Positions 1 to 5,850 of a stretch of DNA of 6,194 nucleotides are shown in pieces. The notes under the pieces were generated by a model. The model saw only the letters and a program-made list of their open reading frames with translations. It searched no databases and was not told the origin of the DNA. Location: the NCBI GenBank assembly GCA_002470605.1, contig DKND01000007.1, positions 41,139-47,332 on the forward strand, read 5' to 3'. Each line of letters starts with the position of its first letter. Within the stretch, counting starts at the first letter, position 1. The translations under genes and the position numbers were made by a program. Origin of the DNA: Opitutia bacterium UBA7397 (GTDB lineage: Bacteria > Verrucomicrobiota > Verrucomicrobiia > Opitutales > UBA953).

Positions 1-131
1 CCACCGGAACGGGCTTTCATACCCTTGTGACCACGACCAGAGGTCTTGCCGTGTCCCGTACCGCGACCGCGGCCAAGGATTTTATGGCGATGAGTAGAGC
101 CCTTGATTTTGGGCAGAGAATGGAGCTTCAT
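1..131 (-). CDS. rplO: 50S ribosomal protein L15, N-terminal part (runs off window)
   Basis: Partial gene: the ATG is at 131..129 and the frame is open to the left edge, giving 43 complete codons. The protein begins MKLHSLPKIKGSTHRHK and continues with the Gly/Arg/Lys/His-rich segment typical of the L15 N-terminus (GRGRGTGHGKTSGRGHKG, residues 20-37). In the family this disordered arm threads into 23S rRNA, and L15 is a late-assembling 50S protein. The gene starts 13 nt after the rpsE stop. In most bacteria rpmD (L30) separates these two genes, and it is absent here. No Shine-Dalgarno is evident in the 13-nt spacer (GCGGTAAAAAGCC on the coding strand). Identity is secure from the N-terminal motif and the position; the C-terminal part cannot be assessed. 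Confidence 0.95.
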   Translation of the reverse strand, partial: MKLHSLPKIKGSTHRHKILGRGRGTGHGKTSGRGHKGMKARSG

Positions 132-144
132 GGCTTTTTACCGC

Positions 145-789
145 TTATGCGCGGAGGTTCTTAATTTGTTCGAGCGTACGGAGCTTGGACAGGCCGTCCA
201 TGGTCGCTTTCACGATGGCCTGAGGGTTGTTCGAACCCATGGATTTGGAAAGAACGTCCTTGAGGCCTACGACTTCAAGAACTGCACGCACGCCACCACC
301 AGCGATTAAGCCGGTACCAGGCGCTGCGGGACGAAGCATGACGACGCCACCATCGGCGTGTCCGATCACTTCATGAGGAATGGTGTTACCGCGAAGATTG
401 ACGCGAACGAGGGCACGGTGGGCACGATCGGTTCCCTTGCGGATCGCATCAGGAACTTCCTTGGCTTTACCGTAACCGACGCCGACGCGACCTTTGCCGT
501 CACCCGCGACGACTAAGGCGGCGAAATTGAAACGACGTCCACCCTTCACGACCTTCGAGCATCGGTTGATGTGGACGACCTTGTCATTGTATTCGGAAGC
601 AGGCGCATCGTTGCCGCGACCATCGCGACGCTGAGGACGACCACCACCAGGACCGTTACGACGACCGCCAGGACCGCCAGGTCCACCGGGTCCGCCTGGA
701 CCACGACGATCACCACCTGGACCACGACGATCGCCAGGGCCGGCAGCAGGAGCGGCCGGAGCCGCGACATTCTTGGTTACTTCGCTCAT
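145..789 (-). CDS. rpsE: 30S ribosomal protein S5 with Gly/Pro/Arg-rich N-terminal extension
   Basis: S5 lies at the 30S decoding region and helps translational accuracy and mRNA entry. The 214-residue product is clearly longer than the usual about 165 residues. The S5 core starts near residue 69: the double-stranded-RNA-binding-like domain has VVKGGRRFNFAALVVAGDGK (80-99) followed by GRVGVGYGKAKEV (100-112). The C-terminal domain follows, with IPHEVIGHADGGVVMLRPAAPGTG and then the SNNPQAIVKAT segment. Residues 1-16 are Ala/Pro-rich, and residues 17-60 are low-complexity RRGPGG/GPGG units with many arginines, which is not part of the conserved fold. The ATG at 789 is 5 nt after the rplR stop. 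It is the best start because the extension continues in frame with no other ATG before the core, and MSEVTKN is a plausible N-terminus. A shorter product from a GTG or TTG cannot be excluded. No clear Shine-Dalgarno is seen. Confidence 0.96.
   Translation of the reverse strand: MSEVTKNVAAPAAPAAGPGDRRGPGGDRRGPGGPGGPGGPGGRRNGPGGGRPQRRDGRGNDAPASEYNDKVVHINRCSKVVKGGRRFNFAALVVAGDGKGRVGVGYGKAKEVPDAIRKGTDRAHRALVRVNLRGNTIPHEVIGHADGGVVMLRPAAPGTGLIAGGGVRAVLEVVGLKDVLSKSMGSNNPQAIVKATMDGLSKLRTLEQIKNLRA
670..738. repeat. Short tandem-like repeats encoding the RRGPGG units of S5
   Basis: A 17-bp direct repeat (cctggaccacgacgatc) occurs at 695-711 and again at 716-732, offset by 21 bp (seven codons). It encodes the two DRRGPGG heptads at residues 20-26 and 27-33 of S5. 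The flanking stretch 670-695 carries imperfect 9-bp units (variants of ccaccgggt / ccgccaggt) that encode GPG/GGP triplets. This looks like in-frame repeat expansion inside the disordered N-terminal extension. Repeat number could vary between strains without disturbing the S5 core. Confidence 0.75.
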
Positions 790-794
790 GTAAA

Positions 795-1157
795 TTAGAA
801 GCTTAGGCCGGACTTACGTGCGGCTTCGGCAAAGGACTTGACGGTTCCGTGATAACGACGACCGGCACGGTCGAAGACCACAACATTGAGACCAGCGGCT
901 TTGGCTTTGACGCCGAAGGCTTCGCCGAAAACCGTAGCACCGGCCACGGTGGGGCGGAGCTTTTGGCCACGCAGATCCTTGGAGGTGGTCGCGAGCGAAA
1001 CCAGGGTCACGCCCTTGTCGTCGTCGATAGCCTGGGCGTAAAGATGCATGTGTGTCATCTTGAGAGCCAAGCGTGGGCGGGCAGCGGTACCGCGCACCGT
1101 CTTGCGGATGCGCCAGCGGCGCTTTTGCGCGAGTAGATTCTTCTTCTGCAGTTTCAT
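795..1157 (-). CDS. rplR: 50S ribosomal protein L18
   Basis: L18 binds 5S rRNA and, with L5, fixes the 5S particle to the central protuberance of the 50S subunit. The product is 120 residues, the family's normal length. It has a strongly basic N-terminus (QKKNLLAQKRRWRIRKTVRG, residues 4-23) that contacts RNA. An alpha/beta domain follows, ending in the conserved DRAGRRYHGTVKSFAEAARK segment (residues 96-115), which matches the family's FDRGG-YHG-AxAxR pattern. The gene sits between rplF (20 nt upstream) and rpsE (5 nt downstream), the standard spc order. No Shine-Dalgarno is visible before the ATG; the coding-strand spacer ends in CACTTTTCC. Confidence 0.97.
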   Translation of the reverse strand: MKLQKKNLLAQKRRWRIRKTVRGTAARPRLALKMTHMHLYAQAIDDDKGVTLVSLATTSKDLRGQKLRPTVAGATVFGEAFGVKAKAAGLNVVVFDRAGRRYHGTVKSFAEAARKSGLSF

Positions 1158-1177
1158 GGAAAAGTGAGGCGAGCGGA

Positions 1178-1714
1178 TTAGGCCGTCTTCTTGCCCTCCT
1201 TGCGGCGTACGTATTCACCTTCGACGCGGACACCCTTACCTTTGTAAGGCTCGACAGGCTTGTAGAGCTTGATGGTCGAGGCCACTTGACCGACCATATG
1301 GCGATCAGGACCGGAGATGAGTAATTTGGTACCGTCGGTCACCACCACGCTGACTCCCGCAGGAATCTCGTAGTTGATCGGGTGAGAATAGCCCAGCGCG
1401 AGATCGAGCTTATTGCCCTTGAGGATGGCCTTGAAACCAACGCCTTCGATCAGGAGGGTCTTGGAGTAACCGGTGGCGACGCCTTCAACCATATTACGGA
1501 TGATGGCGCGGATGGTACCGTGAAGGGCACCCGCTTCTTTCTTCTCCGTGAGGTCGGCAACCGTGACGATATTATTGTCAATGGTTACTCCGATCTCCTT
1601 AGGGAAAGGCTTTGAGAGTTTGCCCTTAGGCCCTTCGACGAAGACAACGTTACCAGTGACGGCGACTTTGACTCCGGCGGGGATTGTGACGGGCTGTTTA
1701 CCAATTCGGCTCAT
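1178..1714 (-). CDS. rplF: 50S ribosomal protein L6
   Basis: L6 is a two-domain 23S rRNA-binding protein near the factor-binding site at the base of the L7/L12 stalk. The 178-residue product matches the usual length (about 177). It opens with MSRIGKQPVTIPAGV, the standard L6 N-terminus. It repeats the fold in the second half (LIEGVGFKAILKGNKLDLAL, then SGPDRHMVGQVASTIK) and ends with the family signature PYKGKGVRVEGEYVRRKEGK (residues 156-175). Nothing is missing. It begins 27 nt after the rpsH stop. The spacer on the coding strand is C-rich, then AACAAAACAAGCAAAGTC, with no GGAGG-like element. Confidence 0.97.
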   Translation of the reverse strand: MSRIGKQPVTIPAGVKVAVTGNVVFVEGPKGKLSKPFPKEIGVTIDNNIVTVADLTEKKEAGALHGTIRAIIRNMVEGVATGYSKTLLIEGVGFKAILKGNKLDLALGYSHPINYEIPAGVSVVVTDGTKLLISGPDRHMVGQVASTIKLYKPVEPYKGKGVRVEGEYVRRKEGKKTA

Positions 1715-1741
1715 GACTTTGCTTGTTTTGTTGGGTCGGGG

Positions 1742-2140
1742 TTACCAGACCTTGGCGAGGAGCTCGCCGCCTACTTTTTGGCGACGGGCTTCGGCGTCGG
1801 TCATGACGCCACGTGAAGTGGTGAGAATGGAAACACCCATGCCGCCAATGACCTTAGGGACGGTGGTGTAGCCGGCGTAAACACGACGGCCAGGAGTGGA
1901 GACGCGCTCGATGCTGGTGATGGCAGGAACTCCGGCCACGTACTTGAGCGAAACTTCGAGGACAGGAAGGCCATCGCGTTCGGCCTTACGGTAACCGGCG
2001 ATGTAGCCGGATTCGGAAAGGATGCGAGCGACACCTTCGCGTAGGCGGGACCATTGCACGGAAATCACGGCCTTGTTGGCCTGTGAGCCGTTACGAACGG
2101 AAGTGAGGAAATCCCCAATTGTATCAGTAGAAGCGGACAT
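1742..2140 (-). CDS. rpsH: 30S ribosomal protein S8
   Basis: S8 is a primary 16S rRNA-binding protein (helix 21) needed for central-domain assembly. In enterobacteria it is also the translational repressor of the spc operon. The start at 2140 gives 132 residues beginning MSASTDTIGDFLTSVRNG, which aligns with the usual M-x-DPIADMLTRIRN start. The C-terminal signature GVSILTTSRGVMTDAEAR is at residues 102-119. The frame is open to an ATG at 2167, which would add nine residues (MVILQRTTN). That start would lie inside the rpsN stop region and extends past the conserved N-terminus, so I prefer 2140. The spacer from rpsN is then 20 nt. No Shine-Dalgarno is seen; bases just upstream read ACTACTAAC. 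I saw no obvious S8 autoregulatory mimic in the L24-L5 spacer. Confidence 0.95.
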   Translation of the reverse strand: MSASTDTIGDFLTSVRNGSQANKAVISVQWSRLREGVARILSESGYIAGYRKAERDGLPVLEVSLKYVAGVPAITSIERVSTPGRRVYAGYTTVPKVIGGMGVSILTTSRGVMTDAEARRQKVGGELLAKVW

Positions 2141-2160
2141 GTTAGTAGTTCGTTGGAGGA

Positions 2161-2466
2161 TTACCAAGATGCCTTGGTGACGCCGGGAATCTGGCCGTTA
2201 AGGGCGAGCTCGCGGAAAGTGATACGAGAGAGACCGAACTTGCGAATGAAAGCGCGAGGACGACCGGAGATGGAGCAACGGTTCTTATGGCGAACCGGCG
2301 AGGAGTTGCGGGGCAGCTCGGAGAGCTTGCGCTGCGCTTCGTAGAAAGCCTCTTCGGTCACCTTGGGATCGGAGAGGATTTTCTTGAGCTCGGTACGCTT
2401 GGTAGCGAACTTCTTGACGAGACGATCGCGCTTAAGCGCGCGTTGGATGACAGACTTCTTGGCCAT
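2161..2466 (-). CDS. rpsN: 30S ribosomal protein S14, long zinc-independent form
   Basis: S14 is a late-assembling 30S head protein that contacts S3 and S10. The 101-residue product is the long form, the same length as the E. coli protein. It carries the C-terminal signature NRCSISGRPRAFIRKFGLSR (residues 62-81) and ends IPGVTKASW. It has a single cysteine (C64) and none of the paired CxxC motifs of the short (about 61-residue) zinc-binding S14, so it is the zinc-independent (C-minus) type. It lies between rplE (26 nt) and rpsH (20 nt) as expected. The upstream spacer is AT-rich (TTAAACCCTTAAACTTTACC) without a recognisable ribosome-binding site. Confidence 0.97.
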   Translation of the reverse strand: MAKKSVIQRALKRDRLVKKFATKRTELKKILSDPKVTEEAFYEAQRKLSELPRNSSPVRHKNRCSISGRPRAFIRKFGLSRITFRELALNGQIPGVTKASW

Positions 2467-2492
2467 GCTGGTAAAGTTTAAGGGTTTAAGAT

Positions 2493-3086
2493 TTAGGCTT
2501 TAGCGGCGGCGGTGGCGGCGACAGCGGCCTCGTTGGCGGCCGTGGAACGACGGAAAGGCATTCCAAGGCTACGGAGCAATTCGCGTCCTTCGTCGTCCGT
2601 CTGAGCGGTGGTCACGATGATCACGTCCATGCCGATGTTCGCACGCTGCGAACCGTCGGCTTGGGTTTCAGGGAAGATGGTGTGGTCGGTGATTCCGAGA
2701 GAGTAATTACCACGACCGTCGAGACGGTTAGAGGTACCGCGGAAGTCGCGGATCATCGGAAGGGCAACGGCCGTCAAGCGGAGGTAAAACTCCCACATGC
2801 GCGCACCCCGGAGAGTGACCATGCAGCCCAGAGGCATACCTTGACGAACTTTGAAGCTCGCGACGCTCTTCTTAGCCTTCGTGATGACGGGCTTCTGGCC
2901 CGAAAGTTTGGTGATTTCTTTGACGACTTCAGCCATGTGGCCTTTGTCGGCATCAGCTTTGAAAGCCGAGTTGAGGACAATCTTGGTAAGATTGGGGACC
3001 TGGTGGACGTTCTTATAACCGCGGCTCTTGATGAGCTCTGGGACGACCTTCTCGAGGTATACCTTCTTGAGGTGTGGCGTAGACAT
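2493..3086 (-). CDS. rplE: 50S ribosomal protein L5
   Basis: L5 binds 5S rRNA and helix 84 of 23S rRNA, forms part of the central protuberance, and contacts P-site tRNA. The 197-residue product is longer than the usual 179-180. The conserved body is intact: VPNLTKIVLNSAFKADA near residue 30, the RQGMPLGCMVTLRG loop near residue 82, FRGTSNRLDGRGNYSLGITD, then the IGMDVIIVTTAQTDDEGREL strand-helix and LLRSLGMPFRR ending at residue 180. Residues 181-197 form an extra alanine-rich tail (STAANEAAVAATAAAKA) encoded by GCC/GCT runs near 2496-2545. Most relatives stop close to the conserved PFR. The tail is probably disordered or helical and unlikely to be essential. The gene starts 32 nt after rplX. 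Confidence 0.96.
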   Translation of the reverse strand: MSTPHLKKVYLEKVVPELIKSRGYKNVHQVPNLTKIVLNSAFKADADKGHMAEVVKEITKLSGQKPVITKAKKSVASFKVRQGMPLGCMVTLRGARMWEFYLRLTAVALPMIRDFRGTSNRLDGRGNYSLGITDHTIFPETQADGSQRANIGMDVIIVTTAQTDDEGRELLRSLGMPFRRSTAANEAAVAATAAAKA

Positions 3087-3118
3087 TATCGTAAAAATCT
3101 CGGGTGGTTTCGTTGGAA

Positions 3119-3388
3119 TTATTTAGCGGCTTTGGCTGGCTTCTTGGCGCGACGAGCATCCCAGAGGGAGGCCAGCATCACGTTAGAGCGATGGATGGGG
3201 GCTTCACGCTCGGTGATGCCGCCCTGTCCGTCTTGCGTACGCTTCAAGTGGCGTTTGACGAGATTGAGGCCTTCGACAGTCAGGCGCTCATCGGCCCGGT
3301 TGTAGTTGACGACTTTCCCGCGCTTGCCCTTTTCGGCGCCGGCGATGACGACGACTTCGTCGCCTTTTTTGATGTCAGTCTTGGACAT
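3119..3388 (-). CDS. rplX: 50S ribosomal protein L24
   Basis: L24 is one of the two assembly-initiator proteins that bind the 5' domain of 23S rRNA near the peptide exit tunnel. The 89-residue product has an N-terminal KOW/SH3-like motif (IKKGDEVVVIAGAEKGKRGK, residues 6-25). The conserved VEGLNLVKRHLKRTQDGQGG and EAPIHRSNVML segments follow, where the HxSNV motif is family-typical. The C-terminus is short and basic (RRAKKPAKAAK), so the protein is slightly shorter than the E. coli form (104). The start is 5 nt after the rplN stop, the tightest spacing in the block together with rplR-rpsE, which suggests coupled translation. Confidence 0.96.
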   Translation of the reverse strand: MSKTDIKKGDEVVVIAGAEKGKRGKVVNYNRADERLTVEGLNLVKRHLKRTQDGQGGITEREAPIHRSNVMLASLWDARRAKKPAKAAK

Positions 3389-3393
3389 GGTTT

Positions 3394-3759
3394 TCAGAGT
3401 ACCTCGGGAGCGAGGGAGATGATCTTCATGAAGTTCTTGCCGCGAAGTTCGCGAGCAACTGGGCCGAAGATACGGGTGCCCTTAGGATTGCCGTTATCGT
3501 CGAGGATAACGACGGCATTGGTGTCAAAGCGGAGGTAGCTGCCATCCGAACGGCGGATTGGAGCAACCGTACGGACGATGACGGCCCGGCACACGGAACC
3601 CTTTTTCACCTGGGCGTCGGGGGTCGAGTCCTTGACGGAGCAAATAATGACATCACCGATACCGGCGGTATCAGTTAACTGGCCGAGGCGGCGAATCATG
3701 CGCACCTTGCGGGCGCCAGTATTGTCGGCTACGTCGAGCCGGGAAAGCATCTGAATCAT
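3394..3759 (-). CDS. rplN: 50S ribosomal protein L14
   Basis: L14 is a beta-barrel protein on the subunit interface; it forms intersubunit bridges with 16S rRNA and is the docking site of the silencing factor RsfS. The 121-residue product is near the family's 122-123. It starts MIQMLSRLDVADNTGARKV and contains the L14 signature region AVIVRTVAPIRRSDGSYLRF and on (residues 59-86). It ends with the highly conserved GTRIFGPVARELR and FMKIISLAPEVL. All blocks are intact. The spacer after rpsQ is 33 nt and reads toward the start as AGCTCCTTTATAAC, which is not a Shine-Dalgarno on the coding strand. Confidence 0.98.
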   Translation of the reverse strand: MIQMLSRLDVADNTGARKVRMIRRLGQLTDTAGIGDVIICSVKDSTPDAQVKKGSVCRAVIVRTVAPIRRSDGSYLRFDTNAVVILDDNGNPKGTRIFGPVARELRGKNFMKIISLAPEVL

Positions 3760-3792
3760 GTTATAAAGGAGCTAGGTTTTAGGGGTGACTAC

Positions 3793-4077
3793 TCAGTCTT
3801 CCACGGATTGGGCGGCGATCTTCGCAGCTTCAACAACGCGGACGATGCGCCAGCGCTTGAGCTTGGAAAGAGGGCGCGTTTCCATGATTTCGACCTTATC
3901 GCCGACTTTGCATTCGTTCTTTTCGTCATGCGCGTGCAACACGGTGCGGCGCTTGACTTCTTTCCCGTATACCGGGTGAGGAACAGTGTACTGGAAGTTG
4001 ACCTTGACGGTCTTGTCGCCTGATCGGGAGGCGATGAAACCCAGGAGGGTTTTACGGTTGGAGCGAGACTCGGACAT
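3793..4077 (-). CDS. rpsQ: 30S ribosomal protein S17
   Basis: S17 is a primary 16S rRNA binder with an OB fold, placed in the 30S body. The 94-residue product has the N-terminal RKTLLGFIASRSGDKTVKV strand pair (residues 8-26), the H-P-x-YGK loop (HPVYGKEVKRRT), and the family signature GDKVEIMETRPLSKLKRW (residues 59-76). The last about 10 residues (AAKIAAQSVED) are variable in the family. Length is slightly above E. coli's 84 because of these ends. It is 24 nt downstream of rpmC. The spacer (TCCTAACAACTAACTCAATTCCCG) lacks a Shine-Dalgarno. Confidence 0.97.
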   Translation of the reverse strand: MSESRSNRKTLLGFIASRSGDKTVKVNFQYTVPHPVYGKEVKRRTVLHAHDEKNECKVGDKVEIMETRPLSKLKRWRIVRVVEAAKIAAQSVED

Positions 4078-4101
4078 CGGGAATTGAGTTAGTTGTTAGG
4101 A

Positions 4102-4332
4102 TTACTTCTTCTTCGCAGGCGTCGACAGCCCGGAGAGGACCGTCATGCAACGGGCCACATCGCGGCGCAGGGCACGGAAGCGGGAGGGATTTTCGACGGC
4201 GCCCGTAGCCTTACGAAGACGAAGCTGGAGGAGCTCTTCGCGGGCTTCGCGAATACGCTTCTGCAATTCGGCAGGGGCCAGAGGGCGGAGGGCCGTGGCT
4301 GCGGTGGGTTTATCTTTCCGGTAGGTGGACAT
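4102..4332 (-). CDS. rpmC: 50S ribosomal protein L29
   Basis: L29 is a small helical-hairpin protein beside the polypeptide exit tunnel, next to L23, where it forms part of the docking area for SRP and trigger factor. The 76-residue product has the typical two-helix pattern: LAPAELQKRIREAREELLQL (residues 18-37), the central RKATGAVENPSRFR turn with the conserved N-P-xR, and a second basic helix (LRRDVARCMTVLSGL). It is about 10 residues longer than common L29s (63-67). The extra part is a Lys/Thr/Ala-rich N-terminus (STYRKDKPTAATAL) plus a short Lys tail. There is no internal Met before the first helix, so the longer start is favoured. The gap to rplP is 41 nt, the longest in the window. Confidence 0.93.
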   Translation of the reverse strand: MSTYRKDKPTAATALRPLAPAELQKRIREAREELLQLRLRKATGAVENPSRFRALRRDVARCMTVLSGLSTPAKKK

Positions 4333-4373
4333 CGGTGAAAAGGGTCAGTTATGGGTGGTCGAAGCCGGGTTCA

Positions 4374-4802
4374 TCAATACTTTTCGAGCTCTTCACGAGC
4401 CACGAAGCGGCAACGAACCTGGAGTTTGGTGTCGGCGAGGCGCATGGCCTCACGAGCGACGGTGATGGTAACGCCACCCACTTCGAAGAGCATGGTGCCT
4501 GGCTTTACGACAGAAACATAGTACTCGACGCTACCCTTACCGGAGCCCATTCGGACTTCGGCCGGCTTGCGCGTGACAGGGGTGTGAGGGAAGATCCGCA
4601 TCCACATCTTGCCCTTTCGCTTCAGCGAACGAGAGATGGCAATACGAGCGGCTTCGATCTGGTTGGCAGGCAAACGGGCACGGTCCAGGGACTGGATGCC
4701 GAAGTCGCCGAAAGAGAGCGTATTGCAGGTAGTCGCGTTACCGCGGATCTTACCCTTACGGTGTTTACGCCACTTGGTGCGAGCTGGTTGGAGATTGGCC
4801 AT
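4374..4802 (-). CDS. rplP: 50S ribosomal protein L16
   Basis: L16 is a late-assembling 50S protein that organises the A-site tRNA and aminoacyl end region and is needed for the mature peptidyl-transferase centre. The 142-residue product fits the family (about 136-140). It starts MANLQPARTKWRKHRKGKIR, equivalent to the usual MLQPKRTKFRK with two extra residues. It has the central FGDFGIQSLDRARLPANQIE block, the basic RIFPHTPVTRKPAEVRMGSG segment (residues 69-88) and GTMLFEVGGV. R84 corresponds by motif to the arginine (R81 in E. coli) that is hydroxylated in some proteobacteria; whether that happens here is unknown. The start is 35 nt after the rpsC stop. Confidence 0.97.
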   Translation of the reverse strand: MANLQPARTKWRKHRKGKIRGNATTCNTLSFGDFGIQSLDRARLPANQIEAARIAISRSLKRKGKMWMRIFPHTPVTRKPAEVRMGSGKGSVEYYVSVVKPGTMLFEVGGVTITVAREAMRLADTKLQVRCRFVAREELEKY

Positions 4803-4837
4803 GGTGTCTTAGGATTTCTTCGGTTTGTTCGATCGGC

Positions 4838-5479
4838 TTAGAACTCGGAGTCCTTGGCGCAAATCCAGCACTTGATGCCGAGCTTGCCGTAAAGGGTACG
4901 AGCTTCTGCGAAACCATAATCGATATTTTCGCGGAGAGTATGGAGAGGGACGCGACCGACGCGGGCGGATTCGACGCGGGCGATTTCAGCGCCACCGAGG
5001 CGACCACCGAGGCGCAAGCGGATGCCGTCGGCACCGTTGCTCATGGTCGTCTGCACGGCCTTTTTCATGGCACGACGGAAGGAGATGCGGCGCTCGAGCT
5101 GCAGGGCGACGTTTTCGGCGACGAGCTGAGCGACCAGATCAGGGCGCTTCACTTCGTTGACCTCGAGGATGACGTCGTCGATGCGTTCCTTACCGGCGAC
5201 CTTCTGGATTTCTTCGCGAAGTTTCTTGAGCTCATCTCCCTTGCGGCCGATGACGACTCCAGGGCGGGCGGTCCAGATACGGACACGAACCTTCTTGGCG
5301 GCACGCTCGATGAAGATGCGGGGCACGGCGGCTTGGCGGAGTTTTTCCTTCAGGTACTGGCGGATACGGTAGTCCTCCAAAATGTTTGCCGGGAAGTCGC
5401 GCTTAGTAGCGTACCAGCGAGATTCCCAGTTGCGACGGACGGCTAAACGGAAGCCGATTGGATTTACTTTCTGGCCCAT
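4838..5479 (-). CDS. rpsC: 30S ribosomal protein S3
   Basis: S3 sits in the 30S head at the mRNA entry channel and, with S4 and S5, contributes to mRNA unwinding. The 213-residue product begins with the invariant MGQKVNPIGFRLAVRRNWES. It carries the KH type II RNA-binding motif with GVVIGRKG at residues 74-81, followed by the C-terminal S3 domain (ISFRRAMKKAVQTTMSNGAD and IRLRLGGRLGGAEIAR). It ends GIKCWICAKDSEF, so it lacks the variable basic tail that extends the E. coli protein to 233. The final strand, usually V-K-V-W-I, carries a CxxC pair (C204, C207). Whether this binds metal is unknown, and a single CxxC is weak evidence. It begins 12 nt after rplV. Confidence 0.97.
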   Translation of the reverse strand: MGQKVNPIGFRLAVRRNWESRWYATKRDFPANILEDYRIRQYLKEKLRQAAVPRIFIERAAKKVRVRIWTARPGVVIGRKGDELKKLREEIQKVAGKERIDDVILEVNEVKRPDLVAQLVAENVALQLERRISFRRAMKKAVQTTMSNGADGIRLRLGGRLGGAEIARVESARVGRVPLHTLRENIDYGFAEARTLYGKLGIKCWICAKDSEF

Positions 5480-5491
5480 GGGGTGCGGAAA

Positions 5492-5830
5492 TTATTTGGT
5501 GGCGGAGCCGAGAGCCACGCGAATGTGGCTCATGGACTTATGGATAGGGTGAGCCGATCCTCGGGCAGCCGGCATCGAACGCTTGATGACGGGGCCTTGG
5601 TTTACGGTGGCGGAAACAACGACGAGGTCGGTGCTGGAAAGATTGTGATTGTTCTCGGCGTTCGCGATAGCGCTCGCGAGGGTCTTGCCCAGGAGGCGAG
5701 CAGACTTGCGAGGGATAAAGCGGAGGAGCTGGACGGCTTCTTCGGCCGGCAGGCCTTGGATTTGGCGCGCGACTTCTCGCACCTTCTGGGGCGACATACG
5801 AGCAAAGCGGGTGGTAGCGTGGACTTCCAT
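5492..5830 (-). CDS. rplV: 50S ribosomal protein L22
   Basis: L22 binds all 23S rRNA domains. Its long beta-hairpin lines the peptide exit tunnel at the constriction, where macrolide-resistance changes arise in other bacteria. The 112-residue product matches the usual 110. The N-terminus carries RFARMSPQKVREVARQIQG (residues 8-26), the family's R-xx-P-KvR-vad-IrG pattern. The core has LGKTLASAIANAENNHNL, and the tunnel hairpin VNQGPVIKRSMPAARGSAHP is at residues 76-95, with SHIRVAL closing the fold. Normally rpsS (S19) lies immediately upstream. Here the neighbour is an unknown gene ending 20 nt before the ATG. The spacer (ACAATCATTTAACCAACGTC) has no Shine-Dalgarno and is too short to hold a whole promoter, so rplV is transcribed from further upstream. 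Confidence 0.97.
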   Translation of the reverse strand: MEVHATTRFARMSPQKVREVARQIQGLPAEEAVQLLRFIPRKSARLLGKTLASAIANAENNHNLSSTDLVVVSATVNQGPVIKRSMPAARGSAHPIHKSMSHIRVALGSATK

Positions 5831-5850
5831 GACGTTGGTTAAATGATTGT

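Noticed and set aside
2141..2167. Upstream ATG for rpsH that adds nine residues
   Set aside because: It overlaps the rpsN stop codon and extends beyond the conserved S8 N-terminus; the ATG at 2140 fits the family better.
2661..3305. 214-codon open frame on the plus strand across rplE and rplX
   Set aside because: It spans two solid opposite-strand genes and their spacer and has no family-like features.
3760..3792. GGAG-like bases in the rpsQ-rplN spacer (aaaggagc on the plus strand)
   Set aside because: It is on the wrong strand; all genes here read on the minus strand, where it is GCTCCTTT and cannot act as a Shine-Dalgarno.
4333..4373. Possible terminator or regulatory hairpin in the longest spacer (rplP-rpmC)
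   Set aside because: I see no strong inverted repeat followed by a T-run on the coding strand, and a terminator inside this operon would be unexpected.
4335..4841. 168-codon open frame on the plus strand, antisense to rplP
   Set aside because: It is a shadow of the complete L16 gene with no recognisable domain; the long frame follows from GC bias.
4940..5446. 168-codon open frame on the plus strand, antisense to rpsC
   Set aside because: It lies wholly inside the well-supported S3 gene. Its acidic Asp/Glu/Gly-rich product is what the reverse frame of a basic ribosomal protein gives, and no motif is recognisable.
5831..5850. Possible promoter in the spacer before rplV
   Set aside because: A 20-nt spacer is too short for a -35/-10 pair plus leader, and no -10-like and -35-like boxes are convincing around it.
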